Positions 1-7,395 of a DNA stretch of 28,939 nucleotides are shown in pieces; within the stretch, counting starts at the first letter, position 1, and every line of letters begins with the position of its first letter. The notes beneath the pieces are model-generated. The model was not told the DNA's origin. It did no database searches and was given only the letters and a program-made list of their open reading frames with translations. A program made the translations under genes and the position numbers. The DNA lies in assembly GCA_965369945.1 (NCBI GenBank), contig CBDUST010000016.1, forward strand, positions 1 to 28,939, written 5' to 3'. The DNA comes from JADFNO01 sp965369945. GTDB lineage: Bacteria; Planctomycetota; Phycisphaerae; Phycisphaerales; SM1A02.

Positions 1-1
1 G

Positions 2-1015
2 GAGGCGATCGTCCTGCTCGATCAGCTGCCCTCTCTCATCTCAAGGCCTGCCCTCGAGAACAGCGTCACCACCATCTGCCTCAACCTCAAGGAGAAGGGC
101 GACGTCACCGCCGCGGCCAAGGCCATGTTGCTGGAAAGTGATGAGGCACGTTACCTCGGACGCCTCCCCGTTGGCTCGGGGATCGTCAAGCTCCAAGCCC
201 GATGGCCTAGCCCGTTCCTCGTCCGATTCCCGCTGTTTCAGATCAGGAAGGGTGTGACCACTGACGCCCAAGTGCACGCACGGTTCCTCGAATCACTCGA
301 CGTGGAAACTGCCTCGCGCATTCTCAACGGCTTTGTTCAGACGATGGGACGACACATCTATCACCGCAAGGAAGGCGGCACTGATCGCAAAAACAAACAA
401 CGACCGCTTACCGATGAAGAGACGGACCTCCTCACCGACGTGGCCGACCATCCGGTCAGTCCCGTTACGGAACGGTACCAACGCCTGAGCTTGAACCCGA
501 AGCGCGGAACCCGAACGGCGGCGGCACTGATTGACCGCGGCTTCGTCAAGGCTGCAACCGTTCCCGTTCCAGGATCACACGTGCGCTTGCTCGGACTCAC
601 GTCCAAGGCCCGACAACTACTGAAGCTGCCGGAGGAGACGGATCGCCACGGCGGTCTTGAGCACCGCTACTGGGTCGCAAGGATTGCCAACGACCTGAAG
701 AAGAAGGATATCAAGGTGGAGGAGGAAGCCCCTCTGGGCGAGGGGAAGGCGGTGGACCTCCTAGTCACTTTGCACGGCCACCGTCTCGGTATTGAGGTCG
801 AGACCGGAAAGTCGGACTGGCGGGCCAACGCCGAAAAATGCCTCCAGAGCGGTCTGGAGTGGGCCGTTCTGGCACCCACGAGAGCCGCGGTGAGGCGTTC
901 GATCCAGACCCAGTTGGCCCACCTCGTGGCCTCTGGGCGGGTGCTCGTGATCCCTGCAGAGGAGGTCGTGGCCGTAGTCTGCCAACTCGCTGAGGGTAGC
1001 TCCCAACCCCGGTAG
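2..1015 (+). CDS. HerA/DUF87-like ATPase with C-terminal winged helix and nuclease-like domain (5' end outside window)
   Basis: The frame is open from the window edge, so the start and ATP-binding core lie upstream; 337 residues are visible. Residues 1-80 (VLLDQLPSLIS, then NLKEKGDV, then the glycine-proline run around GRLPVGSGIVKLQARW) match the late part of HerA/VirB4-like DUF87 ATPases, where a conserved LLDQ strand precedes the ring-interface region. Residues about 160-210 look like a winged helix ending in LLGLTSKARQLL. Residues about 220-325 have a PD-(D/E)XK-like layout: an aspartate in GKAVDLLV and then an IEVETGKS strand. HerA-family proteins translocate along DNA and often work with nucleases in resection or anti-phage systems; that role is inferred. 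The nuclease assignment rests on pattern only. A 113-base gap separates it from the next gene. Confidence 0.7.
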   Translation, partial: EAIVLLDQLPSLISRPALENSVTTICLNLKEKGDVTAAAKAMLLESDEARYLGRLPVGSGIVKLQARWPSPFLVRFPLFQIRKGVTTDAQVHARFLESLDVETASRILNGFVQTMGRHIYHRKEGGTDRKNKQRPLTDEETDLLTDVADHPVSPVTERYQRLSLNPKRGTRTAAALIDRGFVKAATVPVPGSHVRLLGLTSKARQLLKLPEETDRHGGLEHRYWVARIANDLKKKDIKVEEEAPLGEGKAVDLLVTLHGHRLGIEVETGKSDWRANAEKCLQSGLEWAVLAPTRAAVRRSIQTQLAHLVASGRVLVIPAEEVVAVVCQLAEGSSQPR

Positions 1016-1128
1016 CTCGTCGTTTGCGTCAATTGCGATTGAGAGACCATCCTGCCGCCTTGCTGCAGCATCTACAATTCTCGTGCCGTACGATCGCGCC
1101 GGCCCTCACCGCCCGGTAAGGTGCTCAA

Positions 1129-2022
1129 GTGATGACAAAACCAAAAGCATTCGTCCTAATGCCGTTTGCTGAGCCATACAACGCCTGCTACGAGCGCATT
1201 TTCAAGCCTGCCCTTCGAGACGCGGGATACGAAGTGACCAGGGCAGATGACTTGTTTGCACCAAGACCAATCATGGTGGACATAGCGCAATCGATAAAGG
1301 ACTCCGATCTTGTTCTCTGCGAGATGAGCGGCAAGAATCCAAACGTCTTCTACGAGCTCGGTCTTGCGCACGCTCTTGGCAAGCCCGTGATTCTAGTATC
1401 TCAGGACAAAGAAGACATCCCCTTTGACCTGCGGCATATCCGTGTCCTTCTGTACGATTACACCGATGTCGAATGGGGCAAGAAGCTCAAGCAGGGCATA
1501 CAAAGTGCGGCCCGCGAAGTTCAGTCAAGAACCCATAGTATTTGGCCGCCCCCTCTTTTCTCCTTTGCCACCGACTTGCTTCATAGGGACATCAAGGTGC
1601 TGCGGGGCCGGCGCGCCACGGTTGACCTGCTTCCGGAGATAGTTAAGCGAGCACAGCAGAGCGACCTTCTCTTTGGAAGCTGCAACACGTGCTCGGATTA
1701 TCCAAGGGCCTTCTATGAGGAATTACCCAAGGCGCTGGTTAGGGGAGCCAAGATCCTCTTCATCGCCCAAGATCGACCCGATTCAAGTGGGTTTATAAAG
1801 CAGATTCGCGACTTAAAGAATATAGGCCCTCCAAGCCACGTGCGCATCCTGAAGAGCAAGATGGCTTACTTGCGCCTCTTTGGAATAGAGGACAAGGAGG
1901 CTGTATTAGCTTTGCCGCTCGAAGACGAGTTCATAGGCCTGCATTTCAACGAACCGCGGGTGCCAGCATTTCTAAAGCTCGCCTTCGATGAGCTTGTGGA
2001 AAGCGCAGAGGAAGTAGAATGA
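1129..2022 (+). CDS. TIR-like / nucleoside 2-deoxyribosyltransferase-fold protein with C-terminal sensor-like domain
   Basis: This 297-residue protein has two halves. Residues 6-130 carry the hallmarks of the nucleoside deoxyribosyltransferase/TIR-like fold: an opening strand FVLMPF, then RPIMVDIAQSIKDSDLVLCE, then NPNVFYELGLAHALGKPVILV. In deoxyribosyltransferases, the glutamate of the FYELG segment (Glu76) sits at the catalytic position. Residues 155-297 form a second alpha/beta domain (DLLFGSCNTCSDYPRAF, KILFIAQDRP, FIGLHFNEP) reminiscent of PLD-like or TrmB-type ligand-binding domains; this match is weak. The start is GTG at 1129 or ATG at 1132; neither has a strong ribosome site. The stop overlaps the next start by four bases (ATGA), so the HD protein downstream is translationally coupled. 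Likely action is on a nucleotide or NAD-like substrate, by inference. Base composition is visibly less GC-rich than the operon that follows. Confidence 0.75.
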   Translation: MMTKPKAFVLMPFAEPYNACYERIFKPALRDAGYEVTRADDLFAPRPIMVDIAQSIKDSDLVLCEMSGKNPNVFYELGLAHALGKPVILVSQDKEDIPFDLRHIRVLLYDYTDVEWGKKLKQGIQSAAREVQSRTHSIWPPPLFSFATDLLHRDIKVLRGRRATVDLLPEIVKRAQQSDLLFGSCNTCSDYPRAFYEELPKALVRGAKILFIAQDRPDSSGFIKQIRDLKNIGPPSHVRILKSKMAYLRLFGIEDKEAVLALPLEDEFIGLHFNEPRVPAFLKLAFDELVESAEEVE

Positions 2023-2624
2023 CGAAGCGAAACGTAACGAGCTACATTGAACATGTGAGAACTGCTGTAGCAAGCAACATCGAGAACGATCTGCAATCAG
2101 TTGCTCACAGGATGGATCACATCGAAAGAGTTCTGCAAACCGCGCTACAAATATCGCAATCCTATCCTCAGGCCGATCGGGAGGTGCTGACGCTGGCCGT
2201 CCTTCTGCATGATGTGGACCAGCCTTTCACTGACAAGCCGGCGCATGTGGAGAGGAGCGCAGCAAAGGCGCAAGACATCTTGAGACAAGTAGGATACGAG
2301 GTCGACAAAATCGACAGAGTGGTACTGGTGATACGTGAACATTCCACAGAAACCGTTGAGGAATTGGCCCCATCGAGCGTTGAGGCGCGCATCCTCTTTG
2401 ACGCGGACAAGGTTGACGGTCTTGGGGCCACAGGAATCGCGAGGGTGTTCGGTCTGTTCGGTCAAATGGGGAAGTGTCCGTTGGAGGCGGTCGACTGGTA
2501 CCGAAGGAAAATCGCTATTGCGCTCTGCCACCTTCAAACTGAAGAGGGAAAGAAGATCTTCAACGAGAGACTCCCCTATGTGGAGAGGTTCCTGGAAAGC
2601 ATCGAAAGGGAGAATCGAACGTAA
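2019..2624 (+). CDS. HD-domain metal-dependent phosphohydrolase
   Basis: The 201-residue protein shows the full HD signature: His30 and His34 in HRMDHIERV, the HD pair His64-Asp65 in LAVLLHDVDQ, His76 in AHVERSA, His108 in VIREHS and Asp128/Asp130 in ILFDADKVDGLG. This matches small stand-alone HD hydrolases of the YedJ-like group, which cleave phosphate esters or nucleotides using one or two metal ions. The length is usual for the group. It overlaps the stop of the deoxyribosyltransferase-fold gene by four bases, so the two are almost certainly made together. A plausible logic is that one partner makes or cleaves a nucleotide and the HD enzyme degrades the product; that is inference. The substrate cannot be read from sequence. 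An inverted repeat lies 33 bases downstream. Confidence 0.85.
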   Translation: MTKRNVTSYIEHVRTAVASNIENDLQSVAHRMDHIERVLQTALQISQSYPQADREVLTLAVLLHDVDQPFTDKPAHVERSAAKAQDILRQVGYEVDKIDRVVLVIREHSTETVEELAPSSVEARILFDADKVDGLGATGIARVFGLFGQMGKCPLEAVDWYRRKIAIALCHLQTEEGKKIFNERLPYVERFLESIERENRT

Positions 2625-2656
2625 GGGGGTCCTGATGCCTTGCCAACGTGCGAAGT

Positions 2657-2676
2657 AGCCGGACGCGGAGCCGGCT
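2657..2676. other. Inverted repeat after the HD gene
   Basis: AGCCGG and CCGGCT form a perfect 6-bp stem around an 8-base loop, 33 bases past the HD stop. No T-run follows, so it is at best a weak or Rho-dependent terminator, or simply a processing hairpin. Confidence 0.3.
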
Positions 2677-2960
2677 GAGTTCCGTTGGGGTAGGGCGAGC
2701 GAACGGTCCGGCTGGAAACAACTCTGCCCGGACCCGTTGAAGGACATTCAGAAGCATGGTCAACCAGTCAACGAACGGGACCCCTGTTGCTTCGAGCACG
2801 ACGGATGATTTTACAACGTCGGAATGCAATGGATCTCGGCGATCGGATCGGGTTACACCGCGATAGGTCGCGTGCGCGCGTCTTTCGTCCTCCCGGGGGA
2901 GATTTCCCGGATTTCCCGATCGGGTAAATAAGCAGTAGCAAATATGGGAAAGGTGAAATC

Positions 2961-2987
2961 TGGACGTTGTCGGAGTCCTCACGTCCA
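2961..2987 (+). terminator. Hairpin followed by pyrimidine tract, possible terminator
   Basis: TGGACGT (2961-2967) and ACGTCCA (2981-2987) form a perfect 7-bp stem with a 13-base loop. The following 45 bases are nearly all C and T, with scattered T-runs rather than a clean U-tract. It could end transcription from the TIR-like/HD pair upstream. Confidence 0.3.
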
Positions 2988-3557
2988 GTTGTTCCTCCCT
3001 CTCTTGCTCTTTCTTCCTCTCCCCTTATTCCCGGGCCCCATTGGCGAGAAGTACATAGGCGTTCGCGACTATTGATGGGATGTCGCGCCGGCGAGCGGTA
3101 GAGGGTGAAGAGTACCCGAGGGGAATGCCGGCAAGCCCGGCACCGCCCTCACGACTTCTTGAAAAGCAGCCGAGCTCAAGCCAGGTGTGAGGCTCGGCCG
3201 TGAGAGCCTCTGTCATGCTCCTCACCTATTGCATCCCTCGTTCGCGTACTACGACACACGAACGCTCTGCCAGCTCACGCTGATCACACGAATAGCTGTC
3301 TTGTGCCCTGCTTCCGGGTCTTGATCTGTGCAGGGAACGGACGGCTTCTCTCTTCTTGCCTGTTGACTCCGCTCGGTGGTGACGCTGCCTTTCGTCTGAC
3401 TCGCGTCGCAACAGTCTCTCATTCCCCGCCAATTGAGCGCCCGCACGAGCGCCACCATTGCCATGGCGGTCCGCCGCTTTGGCGCACGATCTATTACGTT
3501 CCTCATCAATCCGCAACATTGAATCCTCACCCAACCTTCCAAGAAAGGAGGTCCCTC

Positions 3558-3983
3558 ATGGGCGCTGACCAGATTGGTTTTCTGTTCAAAGGTCCCGTCA
3601 AGCTCGACACGACACGGACGACCGGGCAGCTCGCGATTGAGCGCGGCAAGAAGGTCGTCGAGGCGATTCGGTGGCTGACCACGCATGACGAGCTTCCGGA
3701 TCATCTTTCAGATTCTCTCGCCCACGTTGACGGCGACACCGTTGATGAATTCGTGCAGGATCCGGGCAGCGTGCCGGATCCGGAGCGAACCGTGAAGGAT
3801 CTCATTGAGTGGTGGCACGGCACGGCCCGCGATACGTGCCGGTGCGTCGATCCGGACGACACGGAGCACGTCATCGGGTTCGCGGGCGAGATGACCTGGG
3901 GTGACGAGCCGGCCGGCTTCGGCTACCAGACCATGAAGGCGGCCGTTCTCTTCAACATTCTGGACCTCTTTGAGATTCGATAG
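3558..3983 (+). CDS. Unknown 141-residue first gene of the ubiquitin-like operon
   Basis: The ATG at 3558 is chosen over longer in-frame starts because a near-perfect Shine-Dalgarno, AAAGGAGGT (3544-3552), sits five bases upstream. I do not recognise a family. The protein is acidic and soluble, with no signal peptide or membrane segment. Residues 24-45 and 76-90 are probably helical (DLIEWWHGTARD). The C-terminal third contains FAGEMTWGDEPAGFGY and ends in a hydrophobic helix, AAVLFNILDLFEIR. Two cysteines (94 and 96, CRC) are too few for a zinc site alone. Its position as first gene, with the strongest ribosome site of the cluster, suggests it is made in quantity. It could be a substrate, adaptor or effector for the conjugation enzymes downstream; that is inference. 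Confidence 0.75.
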   Translation: MGADQIGFLFKGPVKLDTTRTTGQLAIERGKKVVEAIRWLTTHDELPDHLSDSLAHVDGDTVDEFVQDPGSVPDPERTVKDLIEWWHGTARDTCRCVDPDDTEHVIGFAGEMTWGDEPAGFGYQTMKAAVLFNILDLFEIR

Positions 3984-4035
3984 CCGCCCGCCCGCAGTTG
4001 ACCCGGGCAGCGAACCGCGTTCGCACGTCCACAGA

Positions 4036-4055
4036 GACGCCTGGCAAGAGGCGTC
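4036..4055. other. Hairpin between the first two genes of the Ubl operon
   Basis: GACGCCT and AGGCGTC form a perfect 7-bp stem around a GGCAAG loop, in the 187-base gap after the 141-residue protein. No U-tract follows. It may stabilise or process the upstream message rather than stop transcription. Confidence 0.35.
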
Positions 4056-4170
4056 AAACCATGCGGTCACGTCGTTGGCGGCAGGTGCGCGCGCTCTTCC
4101 GCGTGACGCCTTGGTACCGCTGATATCCCTGTCATAGAGCAGAAAGGAACTTCACAAAGGAGATACAACA

Positions 4171-5811
4171 ATGGAAATGATTCGAGCAACAGTGAATCCG
4201 CGCCTTCTCGAGAAAGCCACTCGTCTGTTCACCGGGACGCGTGAAGGCCGGATCATCGAGATCCTGCAGAATGCTCGGCGCGCCGGCGCCACATCGGTTG
4301 AGATCACCAACGAGGACGGAAACGTCACGGTATGTGATAACGGTCGCGGCATCGACGACGTCGCCGGGCTCCTTGACCTGGGACGTTCGGGCTGGGACGA
4401 GGACCTCGAAGCGAGCGAGGACCCGGCCGGGGTCGGGCTGTTCTGTCTCGCGCCGCGGGAGGTGACCATTCGCTCCAAGGGTCGCCTGGTGACGATTGCC
4501 GGTGACGGGTGGACCGGTGCGCCCGTGCCGGTGCGTCCTGATCCGCACCCGGTCGATGGGACGGTCCTGCGATTCCCGGATGATCCGTGGGACGCGCAGA
4601 CCGTCAAGCCTCATGCCGTCTTCACCGGTCTGAAAGTAGTCGTGGACGATGAGCCGTGCCCGAGCGAGCCGTTCATCACGGGCGAGGCGGCGCACTTCCC
4701 TGGACTGGGATGTCGGATCACGGTGGCGAGTTCAGAGGACGTGACCGAGTGGCATCGCGCCGTGCCATCCGAGTGCTGGCGGCCGGGCACGTTGGTGAAC
4801 TTCCACGGCCAGGTGGTCAGCCTCGCCTTTCAGCCGATCACGCACCACCAACTCTGGCACCTAGTCGATCTCACAGGAGAGCCGACCGGCATCCGCCTCA
4901 TGCTGCCGGCGCGCACGCGTCTGGTCGATAACGACGCGCTCATCCTGCTCAAAGCCGCGATTGAATCCGAGGGATACCGCTACTTGCAGCGGCTGGGGAA
5001 GCACCGGCTTCCCTACACGCAGTATCTACGGGCCAAGCGGATGGGCATTGATCTGCCCGAGGCCGAGCCCACGTATCAGGTCGGCCTGCTGAGTTCTGAT
5101 CTGGGGCCCGAGCCCGTGGCGGTGGTCATGCCCGAGGGGCATTCCTTGGACGGGTGCTATCGCCTTGCGCCGGACCAGGGGGGAGACGAGACCGACGAAG
5201 CTAACGTTCATCTGCTGGCGGCGCTTGGCGAGTTCAAGGAGCCGTTCGTGCCCGTGTTCATTCGCCGCGAGTATGAAGGCTACCGCTGGTCCAAGCTTCC
5301 CACGGTCGGACGAGTCGACCTGTCCGTGGGCAGGTCCCTGCAGGAGTCGCGGGTTTGGCTCGGGAACCTGACCTGTGTTGACTCCCTGAGCATCGCCGCG
5401 AAGACCAGTGACGGCAACGTGTTCCATTCGCCGGTCTGCATGGCGGTCAAGCCCTGGCCCAAGAAGAGAAAGAAGTCTTGGCACGGAGACTACGCGGTGT
5501 ACGTGACGCCCCGAGCCCAGGAGATCCTCAGCCCGTCGGCGATCTGGCACCACCTGGGCGGCTACCAGGATGAGGGGGACACGTACGACACCCAGGAGTA
5601 CGACTTCAGCAAGCAGCTGGAGGAGTTCTGGACCAGGCTTCATGGTCCCGATGAACTCCTGCGATCCCGGCTCATGGCCTGCATGGACGGCAGCAAGAAG
5701 AACTGGGAGTCGGTGACGCTCACGCGCGACGGTCGCGTCGTGCTTCGTTTCAAAGACGGCACCGAGAAGAAGATGCGTCCTCCAACCGGCCCTCGCAAAG
5801 ACAAGTCGTGA
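4171..5811 (+). CDS. GHKL (HSP90/histidine-kinase-type) ATPase
   Basis: The 546-residue protein starts at an ATG eight bases after AAAGGAG (4156-4162). Residues 1-190 carry the Bergerat ATP fold: the N-box EILQNARRAGA (Glu30, Asn34), the DNGRGIDD loop (Asp56) and the glycine-rich lid DPAGVGLF (Gly87, Gly89). The N-box glutamate that activates water in HSP90/MutL-type members is present, so hydrolysis is plausible. The remaining 350 residues show no domain I recognise, no histidine-kinase phosphoacceptor module and no membrane segment; the tail is lysine-rich (KKMRPPTGPRKDKS). It lies between the unknown 141-residue gene and the Ubl gene on the same strand, with gaps of 187 and 226 bases. By analogy with HSP90 and MORC-like ATPases it could remodel or clamp a conjugated target, but the role is unknown. 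Confidence 0.85.
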   Translation: MEMIRATVNPRLLEKATRLFTGTREGRIIEILQNARRAGATSVEITNEDGNVTVCDNGRGIDDVAGLLDLGRSGWDEDLEASEDPAGVGLFCLAPREVTIRSKGRLVTIAGDGWTGAPVPVRPDPHPVDGTVLRFPDDPWDAQTVKPHAVFTGLKVVVDDEPCPSEPFITGEAAHFPGLGCRITVASSEDVTEWHRAVPSECWRPGTLVNFHGQVVSLAFQPITHHQLWHLVDLTGEPTGIRLMLPARTRLVDNDALILLKAAIESEGYRYLQRLGKHRLPYTQYLRAKRMGIDLPEAEPTYQVGLLSSDLGPEPVAVVMPEGHSLDGCYRLAPDQGGDETDEANVHLLAALGEFKEPFVPVFIRREYEGYRWSKLPTVGRVDLSVGRSLQESRVWLGNLTCVDSLSIAAKTSDGNVFHSPVCMAVKPWPKKRKKSWHGDYAVYVTPRAQEILSPSAIWHHLGGYQDEGDTYDTQEYDFSKQLEEFWTRLHGPDELLRSRLMACMDGSKKNWESVTLTRDGRVVLRFKDGTEKKMRPPTGPRKDKS

Positions 5812-6037
5812 ACTGACCGCGTTCGCTAGGCATCAACCTATGCCGGCGACACTGGTGCCTTGATTCCGCAGGGCGGCGATGCACTTGTGTTCCGGTCCCG
5901 GGATACCAGCAACAACTCAATATCGAAAGGAAACGGCATGTATCACCAAGGGCTACCGGTGCGCGCTCCTCCGGCGTGTTCCACCATCCCTCGTTCCGCT
6001 CCCTCAATCAATCAACCACAACAGAAGGAGTATCGTC

Positions 6038-6268
6038 ATGAAGATCATGTTCATCAACAACGATGGAGGCGGGTTCGCGGACACCATTGACGTGACTGAC
6101 GGAATCACCGTGGCGGCGCTGTTCGAGCAACAGATGAAGCAGTGCCTGCCCGGAAACTTCCTGATCCGCGTCAACCGTCAGCCCGCGACCTCCCAACAGG
6201 TGCTCCAGGAAGGAGACCGCGTAACGTTCACGCCGACCAAAATCGAGGGTGCACGCAAGGCCGCGTGA
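6038..6268 (+). CDS. Ubiquitin-like beta-grasp protein, 76 residues
   Basis: The ATG at 6038 follows AGAAGGAG by eight bases, giving a 76-residue product, coincidentally the length of ubiquitin. The pattern of strands fits a beta-grasp fold: KIMFINNDG, then DTIDVTDGITVAALFEQQM (strand plus helix), FLIRVNRQPA and LQEGDRVTFTPTKIEG. The core phrases VNRQPA and LQEGDRVTFTP closely resemble the V-N-x-x-x and L-x-x-G-D-x-V-x-x-x-P segments of ThiS, MoaD and bacterial Ubls. The C-terminus is not a bare diglycine; it ends in IEG followed by ARKAA. Cleavage after Gly71 would give a C-terminal glycine for adenylation, and the JAMM protease two genes downstream is the natural candidate (inference). The neighbouring genes (E2-like, JAMM, E1-like) support the assignment. 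An intrinsic terminator directly follows it. Confidence 0.85.
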   Translation: MKIMFINNDGGGFADTIDVTDGITVAALFEQQMKQCLPGNFLIRVNRQPATSQQVLQEGDRVTFTPTKIEGARKAA

Positions 6269-6292
6269 CCTTGGCGACGTGATCCGACTTCT

Positions 6293-6327
6293 CGCACCCG
6301 GTCCTGTTCTCGGATCGGGTGCGTTTT
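6293..6327 (+). terminator. Intrinsic terminator/attenuator between Ubl and E2-like genes
   Basis: CGCACCCG (6293-6300) and CGGGTGCG (6316-6323) pair perfectly; a G-T pair and TCC/GGA extend the stem to about 12 bp around a 7-base loop. TTTT (6324-6327) follows immediately, and the next bases remain T/A-rich. This is the clearest terminator in the window and lies inside the operon, 25 bases after the Ubl stop. It should leave most transcripts ending after the Ubl, with read-through for the enzymes. Confidence 0.75.
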
Positions 6328-6348
6328 CATTATTGCAAGGAGATAATC

Positions 6349-7395
6349 ATGAAGACGGGCAACCGCCAGCTGATCCATGCGGCGGTCTGGCTCCGTGACG
6401 AGTACGTCAGCCGTGCCGAAGAAGAACGGGCCCGTGTGCCATCCGGGTTTGAGGTTGCGGTTCGGCCCTGCGTCGAACAGACGATCCGGACTGAGCACCT
6501 CCTCGAGAAGGCATGTGCTCGGAGCTTCGCCGGTGCCGCTCGTCGGCTGACCCAGCGATACGTGCGCGCGCAGGAGGACCTCCTGAGTGCGGTCGAATGG
6601 CACCTAAAACAGGCAAAGCAAGAGATCCCCCAGCCACCAACGGTGCGCGCGTTGGTCGAGGAGTTGCTCGCCTGTCAGGATGAGTTCGGCGCGGTGGAGA
6701 TCTGCCGTGCAGAAGATCGCGTTTCGATCCAGTCGGAGCCGATTGTTCTGGATGGCGTTCCGCTCGGACGATTCAGGATCGACCTCGCGCCGGGCGAAAT
6801 CCCGAGCGGGTCACCGTTGGAATGGTTCCGGGTCAAGGCACTCGATCCAAATCCATCGGCGCCCAATGAGAACGTCCCGCATCCGCATGTGGACGGCGAC
6901 CATCTGTGCACGGGTGACGGCTCAACGACCGTGCACGCCGCCCTCATCGCGGGTCGACTCAATGACTTTTTCGTCCTAATCCGCTCCATCCTCCAGACCT
7001 ACAACCCCGACTCACCGTACGTCGCCCTCGAAGACTGGGACGGGCGACCATGCTGCGACTGCGGCTACACGACCAACGAAGAGGGCGCGTACTACTGCGA
7101 GGGTTGTGAAGAAACCTATTGCGACGAGTGCATTCGATCGTGCGAGAACTGCGGCACCACGTTGTGCCGGGAGTGCCTGCGCAGGAGCGAGATCTCAGAG
7201 GTCTGGGTGTGCGAAAACTGCGCCGGCCAGTGTGACGACTGCAGTCGGTGGTGCACAACGGAAGAGCTAACGGACGGCCTCTGCGAACACTGTCAAGAAA
7301 CTCAAGACCATAAGGAGACATCCCATGAAACAGACCCAACAGAAACAACAATCGGAACCCCGCACTCAAGACCGGCGGCGACTGCCAATCCGTAG
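6349..7395 (+). CDS. E2-like (UBC-fold) domain fused to cysteine-rich zinc/RING-like domain
   Basis: The ATG at 6349 follows AAGGAGA. The 348-residue protein has a helical N-terminus (1-95), an E2/RWD-like core (about 98-232) and a zinc domain (235-315). In the core, VPHPHVDGDHLCTGDG places a cysteine (Cys187) seven residues after an HPH triad (178-180), copying the HPN-x7-Cys layout of ubiquitin-conjugating enzymes. The stretch from DDF-type helix to YNPDSPYVALEDW matches bacterial E2-like families. The C-terminal part holds 18 cysteines, mostly as eight CxxC pairs, enough for about four zinc ions in RING-like or treble-clef knuckles. A polar tail (316-348) overlaps the start of the JAMM gene by 71 bases. 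Cys187 is predicted to carry the Ubl thioester; the zinc domain may act as a built-in E3 or target-binding module. That it is RING rather than another zinc fold is not certain. Confidence 0.8.
   Translation: MKTGNRQLIHAAVWLRDEYVSRAEEERARVPSGFEVAVRPCVEQTIRTEHLLEKACARSFAGAARRLTQRYVRAQEDLLSAVEWHLKQAKQEIPQPPTVRALVEELLACQDEFGAVEICRAEDRVSIQSEPIVLDGVPLGRFRIDLAPGEIPSGSPLEWFRVKALDPNPSAPNENVPHPHVDGDHLCTGDGSTTVHAALIAGRLNDFFVLIRSILQTYNPDSPYVALEDWDGRPCCDCGYTTNEEGAYYCEGCEETYCDECIRSCENCGTTLCRECLRRSEISEVWVCENCAGQCDDCSRWCTTEELTDGLCEHCQETQDHKETSHETDPTETTIGTPHSRPAATANP

Larger units (their letters stand above)
2625..3557. other. Gene-poor spacer before the ubiquitin-like operon
   Basis: No convincing gene is seen in 933 bases; the open frames are short or arginine/serine-rich and lack ribosome sites. 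Visible structure includes a tandem GATTTCCCG repeat at about 2901-2918 running into the palindrome CCCGATCGGG (2915-2924), a hairpin with 7-bp arms at 2961-2987, and an almost pure pyrimidine tract from about 2988 to 3031. The tract follows the hairpin and could act as a weak terminator. The last 200 bases must hold the promoter for the operon starting at 3558, but no good sigma-70 match stands out. Confidence 0.5.

Noticed and set aside
2145..2747. 200-codon minus-strand frame over the HD gene
   Set aside because: It is opposite a clear HD-domain gene with all metal residues; it has no recognisable domain.
2560..2982. 140-codon minus-strand frame in the gap before the Ubl operon
   Set aside because: Composition is arginine/proline/serine-rich, with no ribosome site and no motif; overlaps the HD gene end.
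5938..6090. 50-codon frame starting ATG after AAAGG, overlapping the Ubl start in another frame
   Set aside because: The weak ribosome site and low-complexity sequence (Pro, Gln, His, Arg) suggest a chance frame. A leader peptide coupling to the Ubl cannot be excluded, but nothing supports it.
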